Part shown: piece after piece, positions 52,249-60,127 of the stretch
Layout of the letters: each line of letters begins with the position of its first letter
Position numbering within the stretch: the stretch's first letter is position 1
Assembly: GCF_003076135.1 (NCBI RefSeq)
Contig: NZ_QDGZ01000005.1
Coordinates: 1-64,000 of the forward strand
From: Nocardioides gansuensis
GTDB taxonomy: Bacteria > Actinomycetota > Actinomycetes > Propionibacteriales > Nocardioidaceae
Reading direction: 5' to 3'
DNA: 64,000 nucleotides
The notes under the pieces: model-generated
What the model was told of the DNA's origin: nothing
What the model saw: the letters and a program-made list of their open reading frames with translations, nothing else
Database searches by the model: none
Translations under genes and position numbers: made by a program

Positions 52249-53292
52249 ATGGCTGAGCAGCGGGGGCAGCAGAGGGGCGCGCCGCGCTCGCCGAGCATGG
52301 CGCAGGTCGCCCAGCGGGCGGGTGTGTCGCACCAGACCGTCTCCCGGGTGCTCAATGACGCTTCCCTGGTGAAGGAGGAGACGCGCCTCCGGGTGCTGGC
52401 CGCCATCGAGGAGCTCGGCTACCGCCGCAACTTCGCGGCCCGGCTCCTCGCCACGAACCGGTCGCGCCGGATCGGGGTGGTCTCGGCGCACCTGGTCCTC
52501 CACGGGCCGAGCATGATCGCGTCTGCGGTGCAGGAGGCCGGCCAGGCGGAGGGATACGACGTGTCCCTGATCGGGCTGTCGGAGTTCTCCGTCGAGGCCC
52601 TCGAGAGTGCGGTCGACCGGTTGTGTGACCAGGCTGTGGAGGCGATCGTCGTCGCCGTGGCCCACCGGGAGGCAGCCGAGATGACGCGGGCCCTGCAGCT
52701 GCCCATCCCCGTCGTGATCGTGCAGGGGGTCGTCGCGGGGCAGCCGCTGACTGCCGGCATCGACCAGGAAGCAGGGGCGATCATGGGCGTGTCCCACCTG
52801 CTCGACCTGGGGCACCGTCACGTCGCCCATGTCAGTGGTCCCCGCGAATGGACCGAGGCGAGCCAGCGTCGCCTCGGCTGGCGGAGGGCGCACGAGGAGC
52901 GAGGCCTGTTGCCGGGACCGGAGCTCGACGGCGACTGGTCGCCCGCCAGCGGCTACCGAGCCGGCCTGATGATCGCTGAGGACAGCGCGGTCACGGCCGT
53001 GTTCGCCGGGAACGACTCCATGGCACTGGGCCTGTTGAAGGCACTGCACGAGCGCGGCCGTCGGGTGCCGGACGACATCAGCGTCGTCGGCTTCGACAAC
53101 GTGCCCGAGGCCGCCTTCTTCTGGCCTGCGCTCACGACCGTCGCCCAGGACTTCGCCGAGCTCGGCCGACGGGCCCTCAGTCTCGCGCTCGCCGCGGTGC
53201 GCGGTGACGAGGAGGCCTCCACCGACCTGATCGCTCCGAGCCTCTGTGTCAGGGAGTCGACCGCTGCACCCCGGCAGTCGCGTCCTGCCTAG
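52249..53292 (+). CDS. LacI-family regulator, paralogue of the ara regulator
   Basis: The 347-residue LacI protein has a helix-turn-helix MAQVAQRAGVSHQTVSRVLN near residue 15, hinge ELGYRRNFAARLLATNRS, and a sugar-binding-type core with VSGPREWTEASQRR and FAGNDSMALGLLKAL. It resembles the regulator at 59092 throughout the ligand domain (GDWSPASG versus GDWSAASG), so both may sense pentoses. It lies 166 bases after vanB, facing the XRE-type gene tail to tail. Confidence 0.85.
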   Translation: MAEQRGQQRGAPRSPSMAQVAQRAGVSHQTVSRVLNDASLVKEETRLRVLAAIEELGYRRNFAARLLATNRSRRIGVVSAHLVLHGPSMIASAVQEAGQAEGYDVSLIGLSEFSVEALESAVDRLCDQAVEAIVVAVAHREAAEMTRALQLPIPVVIVQGVVAGQPLTAGIDQEAGAIMGVSHLLDLGHRHVAHVSGPREWTEASQRRLGWRRAHEERGLLPGPELDGDWSPASGYRAGLMIAEDSAVTAVFAGNDSMALGLLKALHERGRRVPDDISVVGFDNVPEAAFFWPALTTVAQDFAELGRRALSLALAAVRGDEEASTDLIAPSLCVRESTAAPRQSRPA

Positions 53293-53302
53293 GGAGTCAC
53301 CG

Positions 53303-54190
53303 TCACCGCTCGTCCGGGTAGGCGGCGAGGAGTGCGCCCTCGGGGAGGCCGTAGAGGGCCTCGAGCCGTGCGCGCGTGCGGTGCAGTGGGCGAGCGCGAC
53401 CCTGCTCCCACCCCCGGACGGTCGAGGGGTGGCACCCGCACCGCTCGGCCAGGGCACCCTGGGTCAGGCCGCTCCACTGGCGTAGCGCGACGAGTGCCTG
53501 GGGCAGGTCTCCCGGGGACCAGCGGCGCACGTCGAGCAGTGGCGGGGCGGACACGCCAGAGGCCCGGGCCACGCGGGAGACCGGTACGCCGTAGACGGCG
53601 GCCAGGCGGCGGACCGCCCAGAGGGGCGGCTGCTCCCCCCGCTCCCAGGCGCCGAGCCGGTGCCGGGTCGTGCCCACGCGCTGCGCGACGGCCGTCTGCG
53701 AGAGGCCCGTGCGTCGTCTGAGCCGACGCAGCTCGGAGGCGGGCTGCTCGCGGCGACTGGCCGGGGCATCGGCGAGGTGCCGCCGGAGTGCCGGCACCCC
53801 GATGCCCAGAAGCGCGGCCAGGTCCGGGAGGTGCTCGAGGGGGAGCCTGGCCCTGCCCGCCTCCCAGTTGTAGACGGTGGCAGGGAGCACCCCCAGTCGC
53901 CGCGCCACCCGGCGGACCGGGATGCCCGCTGCCTGCCGGAGGGTCCGCAGTCCGTGCGCGCGAAGGCCCACCGACGGCTCGGCGGTCGGACGAGCCTCGT
54001 CGAAGAAGCCGGCCACCATCGACGTCTCCAGGTCGAGCGTGCTCGCAAGCGCCTTGACGTGGCCCGGTCCCGGCAGGCGCTCGCGGCGCTCCCATCGCAG
54101 CACCGACATCGGATGGACGTCCAGGCGGCGGGCCACGTCCTCGGCGGACAGGGCCCGGTGCTCGCGCTGGTCGCGGAGGAACGTGTTCAC
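53303..54190 (-). CDS. Regulator built of four consecutive XRE-type helix-turn-helix domains
   Basis: The 295-residue product shows four repeats of the same fold, each ending in a Trp-Glu pair after the recognition helix. These are residues about 2-50 (VDVHPMSVLRWERRERLPG part), about 82-130 (VLPATVYNWEAGRARLP), about 150-200 (VGTTRHRLGAWERGEQPP) and about 230-280 (CGCHPSTVRGWEQGRARPL). No ligand or enzymatic domain is present. GGGAG lies five bases before the GTG at 54190. It is divergent from the sugar transporter operon and probably binds that promoter. Four DNA-binding units in one chain is unusual. Confidence 0.75.
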   Translation of the reverse strand: MNTFLRDQREHRALSAEDVARRLDVHPMSVLRWERRERLPGPGHVKALASTLDLETSMVAGFFDEARPTAEPSVGLRAHGLRTLRQAAGIPVRRVARRLGVLPATVYNWEAGRARLPLEHLPDLAALLGIGVPALRRHLADAPASRREQPASELRRLRRRTGLSQTAVAQRVGTTRHRLGAWERGEQPPLWAVRRLAAVYGVPVSRVARASGVSAPPLLDVRRWSPGDLPQALVALRQWSGLTQGALAERCGCHPSTVRGWEQGRARPLHRTRARLEALYGLPEGALLAAYPDER

Positions 54191-54264
54191 GGGAGCTCCC
54201 TGATGAGAGTGCGGGCCCAAGGGTGAACGTTCACATTCTGTGTGGAAGATTCTCCCCAGAGGGC

Positions 54265-54293
54265 TTGACTCGCGTAATGTTAGCGCTCACACT
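54265..54293 (+). promoter_or_regulatory. Arabinose transporter promoter with LacI-type operator
   Basis: TTGACT (54265-54270), a 17-base spacer, then CACACT (54288-54293) form a core promoter. Overlapping it, TGTTAGCGCTCACA (54278-54291) has the near-palindromic form of LacI/GalR operators with the central CG. It lies 60-90 bases before the first transporter gene and between it and the four-HTH gene. Confidence 0.7.
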
Positions 54294-54354
54294 CGACGCA
54301 CAGTGACACCGGTCACACCGGGCGAGACAGCCCCTTTCACTTGGAGGAAGACCA

Positions 54355-55347
54355 GTGCTGAAGAAGACCCTGATCGCCGTCAGCGCGATCCCCCTGACCA
54401 CCCTGGCGCTGACCTCGTGCGGCTCTGACTCGGCCGCCGGGGGGACCGATGACGACGGCACGATCACCATGGGCTTCGCCCAGGTGGGCGCCGAAAGCGG
54501 CTGGCGCACCGCGAACACCAAGTCGATCCAGGAGACCGCGGAGGCGGAAGGGATCGACCTGAAGTTCTCCGACGCCCAGCAGAAGCAGGAGAACCAGATC
54601 AAGGCGATCCGCTCCTACATCCAGCAGAAGGTCGACATCATCGCCTTCAGCCCCGTGGTCGAGACCGGCTGGGACACCGTCCTGCTGGAGGCCAAGCGGG
54701 CCGGCATCCCGGTGATCCTCACCGACCGCGCGGTGGACTCCGAGGACACCTCCCTGTACGAGACCTTCCTCGGCTCGGACTTCGTGCTCGAGGGCGAGAA
54801 GGCCGGCGAGTGGCTGGTCGAGAACGCCGCGGAGGCCGACGTCGACGGCGACGGCGACGTCAACGTCGTCGAGCTGCAGGGCACGACCGGTGCCGCCCCG
54901 GCGATCGACCGCAAGACCGGCTTCGAGAGCGCCATCGCCGCGGACGACTCGATCAGCATCGGCGCCTCGCAGACCGGTGACTTCACCCGCGACGGCGGCA
55001 AGAAGGTCATGGAGGCGTTCCTGAAGTCCGAGGACGGGATCGACGTGGTCTTCGCCCACAACGACGACATGGGCCTGGGCGCCATCGAGGCGATCGAGGC
55101 CGCCGGCCTGACCCCTGGCAAGGACGTCAAGATCATCACCATCGACGCCGTCAAGGACGGCATGGCGGCTCTCGCCGAGGGCAAGATCAGCTTCATCGTC
55201 GAGTGCAACCCGCTCCTCGGTCCCCAGCTGATGGACCTCGCCAAGAAGGTCCTCGCGGGCGAGGAGGTCCCCGAGCGGGTCGTGACCGAGGAGACCACCT
55301 TCACCCAGGAGCAGGCCAAGGAAGTCCTGCCCGAGCGGCAGTACTGA
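54355..55347 (+). CDS. Sugar-binding lipoprotein, YtfQ-like (furanose type)
   Basis: The 330-residue product has a lipoprotein signal ending LALTSCGS (lipid cysteine about residue 22). A ribose-binding-type fold follows with the YtfQ hallmarks GFAQVGAESGWRTANT, SDAQQKQENQIKAIRSY, SPVVETGWDTVLLEAK and VVELQGTTGAAPAIDRK (the N- and C-lobe sugar contacts). E. coli YtfQ prefers galactofuranose. Here the operon contains araBDA, so arabinose, possibly its furanose form, is the likely ligand. GGAGGAAG precedes the GTG start. Confidence 0.88.
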   Translation: MLKKTLIAVSAIPLTTLALTSCGSDSAAGGTDDDGTITMGFAQVGAESGWRTANTKSIQETAEAEGIDLKFSDAQQKQENQIKAIRSYIQQKVDIIAFSPVVETGWDTVLLEAKRAGIPVILTDRAVDSEDTSLYETFLGSDFVLEGEKAGEWLVENAAEADVDGDGDVNVVELQGTTGAAPAIDRKTGFESAIAADDSISIGASQTGDFTRDGGKKVMEAFLKSEDGIDVVFAHNDDMGLGAIEAIEAAGLTPGKDVKIITIDAVKDGMAALAEGKISFIVECNPLLGPQLMDLAKKVLAGEEVPERVVTEETTFTQEQAKEVLPERQY

Positions 55348-55352
55348 TCGGC

Positions 55353-55381
55353 GCGCGGCCCGTGCCCCGCACGGGCCGCGC
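55353..55381 (+). other. Perfect 13-bp intercistronic hairpin
   Basis: GCGCGGCCCGTGC (55353-55365) and GCACGGGCCGCGC (55369-55381) pair without mismatch around a CCC loop, six bases after the binding-protein stop. There is no T-run, so it is more likely an mRNA-protecting or partial-termination structure than a full terminator. Confidence 0.7.
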
Positions 55382-55418
55382 CCCAGTCACTCGGGTGACG
55401 AGGTCCGCGCGACGTGCA

Positions 55419-55451
55419 TCGGGCCCGTCCGGACTGTCCGGCCGGGCCCGA
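55419..55451 (+). other. Second intercistronic hairpin
   Basis: TCGGGCCCGTCCGGA (55419-55433) pairs with TCCGGCCGGGCCCGA (55437-55451), with one mismatch and a CTG loop. It follows the first hairpin by 37 bases and lies 41 bases before the ATPase start. The tandem arrangement suggests a deliberate step-down in expression after the binding protein. Confidence 0.65.
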
Positions 55452-55492
55452 CACCACGCACGCGGAGACAGGCAGAGCCAGAGAGGATCGAG

Positions 55493-57073
55493 ATGACCCA
55501 GATGGAGACGCAGCCGGCGGCCATCGCCCCAGGGCGGGTGGAGCCGCACCCTGTGATCGAGATGCGCGACATCACCATCGCCTTCGGCGGTGTGCGGGCC
55601 CTCGACGGTGTGGGGCTCAGGCTCTTCCCCGGAGAGGTGCACGCGCTGATGGGCGAGAACGGCGCCGGGAAGTCGACCCTGATCAAGGCGCTCACCGGTG
55701 TCTACTCCATCGACTCCGGCTCGATCCTCATCGACGGCGAGGAGCACACGTTCTCCACGCCGGCCGCCGCCCAGGGTGCGGGGATCAGCACGGTCTACCA
55801 GGAGGTCAACCTGGTGCCGAACCTCACCGTCGCGGAGAACATGCTGCTCGGTCGCGAGCCACGCAAGCTCGGGCGGATCGACGTGCGCGCCATGAACCGG
55901 CGGGCCCAGGAGACCCTGGACCGGCTCGGGCTGGACATCTCCCCGACGTCAGTGCTCGGCGAGCACCCCATCGCCGTCCAGCAGCTCGTGGCCATCGCCC
56001 GGGCGGTGGACGTGGAGGCCCGCGTCCTGATCCTCGACGAGCCCACCTCCAGCCTCGACGCCGACGAGGTGGAGAAGCTCTTCGAGGTGATGCGCAGCCT
56101 GCGTGACCACGGCGTCGCCATCGTCTTCGTCTCCCACTTCCTGGACCAGATCTACGAGATCTCCGACCGGATGACGATCCTGCGCAACGGCACGCTCGTC
56201 GGCGAGCGGATGGTGGCGGAGACGACCCAGCTCGAGCTGGTCAAGCTGATGATCGGCCGCGAGCTCGAGGTGCTCGAGCGGATCGACCGTGAGGTGGCGG
56301 CCACCGAGGCGATCAAGTCGGGGCAGCCGGTGATGAAGGCCCTCGGCCTGAGCCGCAAGGGCGCGTTGCAGGCGGTGGACCTCGAGCTCTACGAGGGCGA
56401 GGTCATCGGGCTCGCCGGCCTCCTCGGCTCCGGTCGCACCGAGCTCGCCCGACTGCTCTTCGGTGCGGACACCGCCGACGCCGGCGAGCTGCAGGTCGGC
56501 TCGAAGACCCGGCGCCTGCGCAGCCCCCGCCATGCCATCGACCGCCGGATCGCGTTCTCCAGCGAGAACCGGCGCTCCGAGGGGGTGATCGAGGACCTCA
56601 CCGTCGCCGACAACATGCTGCTGGCGCTGCAGGCCTCCCGCGGCTGGCTGCGGCCGATCCCGCGGGCCGAGCGGAGCAGGCTCGTCAGCAAGTACATCGA
56701 GACCCTCGACATCCGCCCGGCCAACCCGCAGGCGCTGATGCGCAACCTCTCCGGGGGCAACCAGCAGAAGGTCCTGCTCGCCAGGTGGCTCATCACCCAG
56801 CCGAGGATCCTGATCCTCGACGAGCCGACGCGAGGCATCGACATCGGCGCCAAGGCCCAGATCCAGCAGGTCGTCGCAGACCTGGCTCGCGACGGCATGT
56901 CCGTCGTCTTCATCTCCTCAGAGCTCGAGGAGGTGCTGCGCCTCAGCGACCGGCTCGTCGTGATGCGCGACCGCCGGAAGATCGACGAACGCCCCAACCA
57001 GGACGTGAGCGTGAGCGACGTCCTCGAGATCATCGCGGGCTCGGCTCGCGCCGAGGAGGCAACCCGTGCGTAA
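55493..57073 (+). CDS. Sugar ABC transporter ATP-binding protein, two ATPase domains (YtfR-like)
   Basis: The 526-residue product has a first Walker A MGENGAGKSTLIKALTG near residue 55 with signature region LGEHPIAVQQLVAIARAV and Walker B RVLILDEPTSSLD. A second, degenerate domain has GLAGLLGSGRTELARLLF in place of Walker A, signature NLSGGNQQKVLLARWL near 420 and RILILDEPTRGID. This double-cassette layout is that of RbsA/AraG/YtfR. GAGAGGA precedes the ATG. It energises import through the two permeases that follow. Confidence 0.9.
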   Translation: MTQMETQPAAIAPGRVEPHPVIEMRDITIAFGGVRALDGVGLRLFPGEVHALMGENGAGKSTLIKALTGVYSIDSGSILIDGEEHTFSTPAAAQGAGISTVYQEVNLVPNLTVAENMLLGREPRKLGRIDVRAMNRRAQETLDRLGLDISPTSVLGEHPIAVQQLVAIARAVDVEARVLILDEPTSSLDADEVEKLFEVMRSLRDHGVAIVFVSHFLDQIYEISDRMTILRNGTLVGERMVAETTQLELVKLMIGRELEVLERIDREVAATEAIKSGQPVMKALGLSRKGALQAVDLELYEGEVIGLAGLLGSGRTELARLLFGADTADAGELQVGSKTRRLRSPRHAIDRRIAFSSENRRSEGVIEDLTVADNMLLALQASRGWLRPIPRAERSRLVSKYIETLDIRPANPQALMRNLSGGNQQKVLLARWLITQPRILILDEPTRGIDIGAKAQIQQVVADLARDGMSVVFISSELEEVLRLSDRLVVMRDRRKIDERPNQDVSVSDVLEIIAGSARAEEATRA

Positions 57074-58088
57074 GGTCCTCGCCCACCAGCTCGTCTGGCC
57101 GACCACCGCGCTCGCCGTCCTGCTGTTGGTCAACGTCATCGCCACACCGACCTTCTTCGACATCCGGATGCAGGACGGCCACCTCTACGGCAGCCTCATC
57201 GACATCCTGCGCAACGGTGCTCCCGTGCTCCTCGTCGCCCTCGGCATGACGTTGGTCATTGCGACGCGAGGCATCGACCTGTCGGTCGGAGCGGTTGCTG
57301 CGATCTCCGGAGCGGTCGCCTGTGTCTACATCGCCGGCAGCCCGGAGCAGGGCGCTGCCTCGACCGCGATCGTCGCCTGCTCGATCGCCCTCGCCGTCTG
57401 CGTGGGCCTCGGTCTCTGGAACGGGTTCCTCGTCAGCGTCCTCGGCATCCAGCCGATCATCGCCACCCTGGTCCTGATGACCGCGGGCCGCGGCCTGGCG
57501 ATGCTCGTCACCGACGGCCAGATCACGACGGTCAACAACGACGCGTTCAAGCGGATCGGCGCCGGGTTCGTCCTGACGGTGCCGCTGTCGATCGTCATCG
57601 CGCTTGGTGTCTTCTGCCTGGCGGCCCTCGTCACGCGTCGTACGGCGCTCGGGATGCTCATCGAGTCGGTGGGCATCAACCCGGAGGCCAGCCGCCTCGC
57701 CGGCGTGCGCTCGCGGACGATCATCTGGACCGTCTACGTCTTCGGGGCCTTCTGCGCTGGCGTCGCGGGGCTCATGATCGCCTCCAACACGAGCGCCGCG
57801 GACGCCAACAGCGCCGGACTGTGGATCGAGCTCGACGCGATCCTGGCCGTCGTCATCGGCGGGACCTCGCTGGCTGGCGGCCGCTTCTCCCTCAGCGGGA
57901 TGCTCGTCGGCGCGCTCTTCATCACCACCCTCGCGACGACCATCCCGACCATCGGCATCCCCGCCGAGACCAACTATCTCTTCAAGGCCGTCGTCGTCAT
58001 CGTCGTGTGCCTGATCCAGTCACCCAAGGCCCGCGCCGCCCTGTGGGTCCGGCGGACCGCACCGCTCGCAGGAAGGGCCACAGCATGA
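57066..58088 (+). CDS. Sugar ABC transporter permease 1 (YtfT-like)
   Basis: The 340-residue membrane protein has the RbsC-family motifs LVALGMTLVIATRGIDLSVGA (core GIDLSVGA) near residue 75, a coupling segment GINPEASRLAGVRSRT near 210, and AVVIGGTSLAGGRFSLSG near 265. It has about nine to ten membrane helices. The GTG start overlaps the ATPase stop by eight bases. Two dissimilar permeases in one operon are characteristic of the YtfQRT-YjfF type rather than of RbsABC. Confidence 0.88.
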   Translation: MRKVLAHQLVWPTTALAVLLLVNVIATPTFFDIRMQDGHLYGSLIDILRNGAPVLLVALGMTLVIATRGIDLSVGAVAAISGAVACVYIAGSPEQGAASTAIVACSIALAVCVGLGLWNGFLVSVLGIQPIIATLVLMTAGRGLAMLVTDGQITTVNNDAFKRIGAGFVLTVPLSIVIALGVFCLAALVTRRTALGMLIESVGINPEASRLAGVRSRTIIWTVYVFGAFCAGVAGLMIASNTSAADANSAGLWIELDAILAVVIGGTSLAGGRFSLSGMLVGALFITTLATTIPTIGIPAETNYLFKAVVVIVVCLIQSPKARAALWVRRTAPLAGRATA

Positions 58089-59095
58089 CCGCCACCACTG
58101 CCACCCCCGGCGACCTCTCGGTCTGGGACCGTGTCAGGGGCTACTCCCCGTCCTCGCGCCACCTCCCCGTCCTCGCCACCCTCGCCCTGTTCGTAGGCAT
58201 GTTCGGCGCCGGTGGGATCCGCTACGAGGGCTTCGCCGACCCCCAGGTCGTGCTCACCCTGTTCGTCGACAACGCGTTCCTCATCGTGCTGGCCGTCGGG
58301 ATGACCTTCGTGATCCTGACCGGCGGGATCGACCTCTCGGTTGGGTCGGTGGTCGCGCTCTCCACGATGATCGCCGCCTCCACGCTCGAGGCCGGCTGGC
58401 CGCCGGCGGCCGCCATGGCCGCCGTGCTGCTGGCCGGAACAGCCCTCGGCACGCTGATGGGCCTGGTGATCCACTACTTCGACATCCAGCCCTTCATCGC
58501 GACGCTCGCGGGCATGTTCCTCGCCAGAGGGCTCTGCTACCTCATCAGCGTCGACTCGATCCCGATCCGCGACGACACGTTCTTCGCCATCGCGGCGCAC
58601 CAGTTCACCCTTCCGGGCGGCTACTTCATCACCCCGACGGTCCTCGTGGCGCTGGCGGCCGTCGCGCTGGCGGCCTACGTGCTGCACCGCACGCGCTTCG
58701 GCCGCACCGTCTACGCCATCGGCGGCAGCGAGAGCTCCGCCATGCTGATGGGGCTGCGCGTCGCGCGCACCAAGGTCGGGGTCTACGCGATCAGCGGCTT
58801 CTGCGCCGCGCTCGCGGGCCTGCTGTTCTCCCTCTACACGTTGTCGGGATACAGCCTGCACGCCCTCGGCATGGAGCTGGACGCGATCGCCGCGGTGGTG
58901 ATCGGCGGGACGCTGCTCACCGGAGGCCGGGGGCTCGTGGTCGGCTCCATGCTGGGAGTGCTGGTGCTCGGCACCATCCAGACGTTCATCTCGTTCGACG
59001 GCACGCTCAGCTCCTGGTGGACCAAGATCGTCATCGGGTCGCTGGTCCTCGTCTTTGTCGTCATCCAGCGCGTGATGACCAGGCGGCAGCCGTGA
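58085..59095 (+). CDS. Sugar ABC transporter permease 2 (YjfF-like)
   Basis: The 336-residue membrane protein is related to permease 1 but divergent: VGMTFVILTGGIDLSVGSVV near residue 75, YAIGGSESSAMLMGLRVART (coupling loop) near 215, and AVVIGGTLLTGGRGLVVGS near 270. It forms a heterodimeric channel with permease 1. The start overlaps the previous stop by four bases. Mid-gene features are full length. Confidence 0.88.
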   Translation: MTATTATPGDLSVWDRVRGYSPSSRHLPVLATLALFVGMFGAGGIRYEGFADPQVVLTLFVDNAFLIVLAVGMTFVILTGGIDLSVGSVVALSTMIAASTLEAGWPPAAAMAAVLLAGTALGTLMGLVIHYFDIQPFIATLAGMFLARGLCYLISVDSIPIRDDTFFAIAAHQFTLPGGYFITPTVLVALAAVALAAYVLHRTRFGRTVYAIGGSESSAMLMGLRVARTKVGVYAISGFCAALAGLLFSLYTLSGYSLHALGMELDAIAAVVIGGTLLTGGRGLVVGSMLGVLVLGTIQTFISFDGTLSSWWTKIVIGSLVLVFVVIQRVMTRRQP

Positions 59096-60123
59096 CCACG
59101 AGCAGTCCACGACCACCCGAGCGCACCCCGGTGATGGCCGACGTCGCCAGGCTCGCCGGGGTGTCGCACCAGACGGTGTCCCGGGTCATCAACGGGCAGA
59201 ACAACCTGAGGCCCGCCACCCGCGAGAAGGTGGAGCAGGCGATCCGCCAGCTGGGCTACCGCCCGAACTCTGCAGCCCGGGCGCTGGTGACCCGACGTTC
59301 GGGGACGATCGGCGTGATCGGCTCCAAGAGCGGCTACTGGGGACCCTCCACCGTGCACCGCACGATCCAGGCCGCCGGTCGCGACGCCGGCTACTTCGTC
59401 AGCTCGGTCAACCTGCAGAGCCTCACGCGCGAGGAGCTGCTCGACGCGATCGACCACCTCCGCGACCAGAGCGTCGAGGGGATCGTGCTGATCTCCGCGA
59501 CCGACGACGCGCTCGAGGTGGCCCGGGCCCAGGAGCACCTCGGTGTCCCTGTCGTGGTCGTCGAGGGCGACCCGGACAAGACTCGCTGGACCGTCGGCGT
59601 CGACCAGGTCGCCGGTGCCGAGCTCGGCACCCGGCACCTCATCGAGCTGGGCCACACCGACATCGTCCACCTCGCCGGGCCGCCGTCCTGGACCGAGGCA
59701 CGCGCCCGTCATCGCGGCTGGCAGAACGCCATGTACGACGCGGGATTGCGTCCGTCGCAGCAGGTCACCGGTGACTGGTCGGCTGCCAGCGGCTTCGAGG
59801 CCGGTCGGGAGATCGCCGCCCGGGATGACGTCACCGCGGTCTTCTGCGCCAACGACCAGATGGCGCTCGGCCTGCTCCGTGCGCTGACCGAGGCCGGGCG
59901 GTCGGTGCCGGGCGAGGTGAGCGTCGTCGGCTTCGACGACATCCCCGAGGCGGCGTACCTCATCCCGCCGCTGACCACCGTGAGCCAGGACTTCCAGGCT
60001 GTCGGCCGCCGGGCGATCGAGATCCTCCAGGCCGCGCTTGCGGACCAGACCCCGCCCGACCGACTGATCGGTCCCGAGCTCGTGGTGCGCGCCAGCAGTG
60101 CCGCACCTGTCGAAAGGAACTAG
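59092..60123 (+). CDS. LacI-family regulator, probable arabinose repressor
   Basis: The 343-residue LacI protein has a helix-turn-helix VARLAGVSHQTVSRVINGQ near residue 20, hinge QLGYRPNSAARALVTRRS, and a sugar-sensing core with LAGPPSWTEARARHRGW, FCANDQMALGLLRAL and FDDIPEAAYLIPPLTTVSQD. It is cotranscribed between the transporter and araB, with overlap or near-overlap on both sides. The candidate target is the LacI-type site at 54278. It starts at a GTG. Confidence 0.87.
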   Translation: MTTSSPRPPERTPVMADVARLAGVSHQTVSRVINGQNNLRPATREKVEQAIRQLGYRPNSAARALVTRRSGTIGVIGSKSGYWGPSTVHRTIQAAGRDAGYFVSSVNLQSLTREELLDAIDHLRDQSVEGIVLISATDDALEVARAQEHLGVPVVVVEGDPDKTRWTVGVDQVAGAELGTRHLIELGHTDIVHLAGPPSWTEARARHRGWQNAMYDAGLRPSQQVTGDWSAASGFEAGREIAARDDVTAVFCANDQMALGLLRALTEAGRSVPGEVSVVGFDDIPEAAYLIPPLTTVSQDFQAVGRRAIEILQAALADQTPPDRLIGPELVVRASSAAPVERN

Positions 60124-60127
60124 CTAG

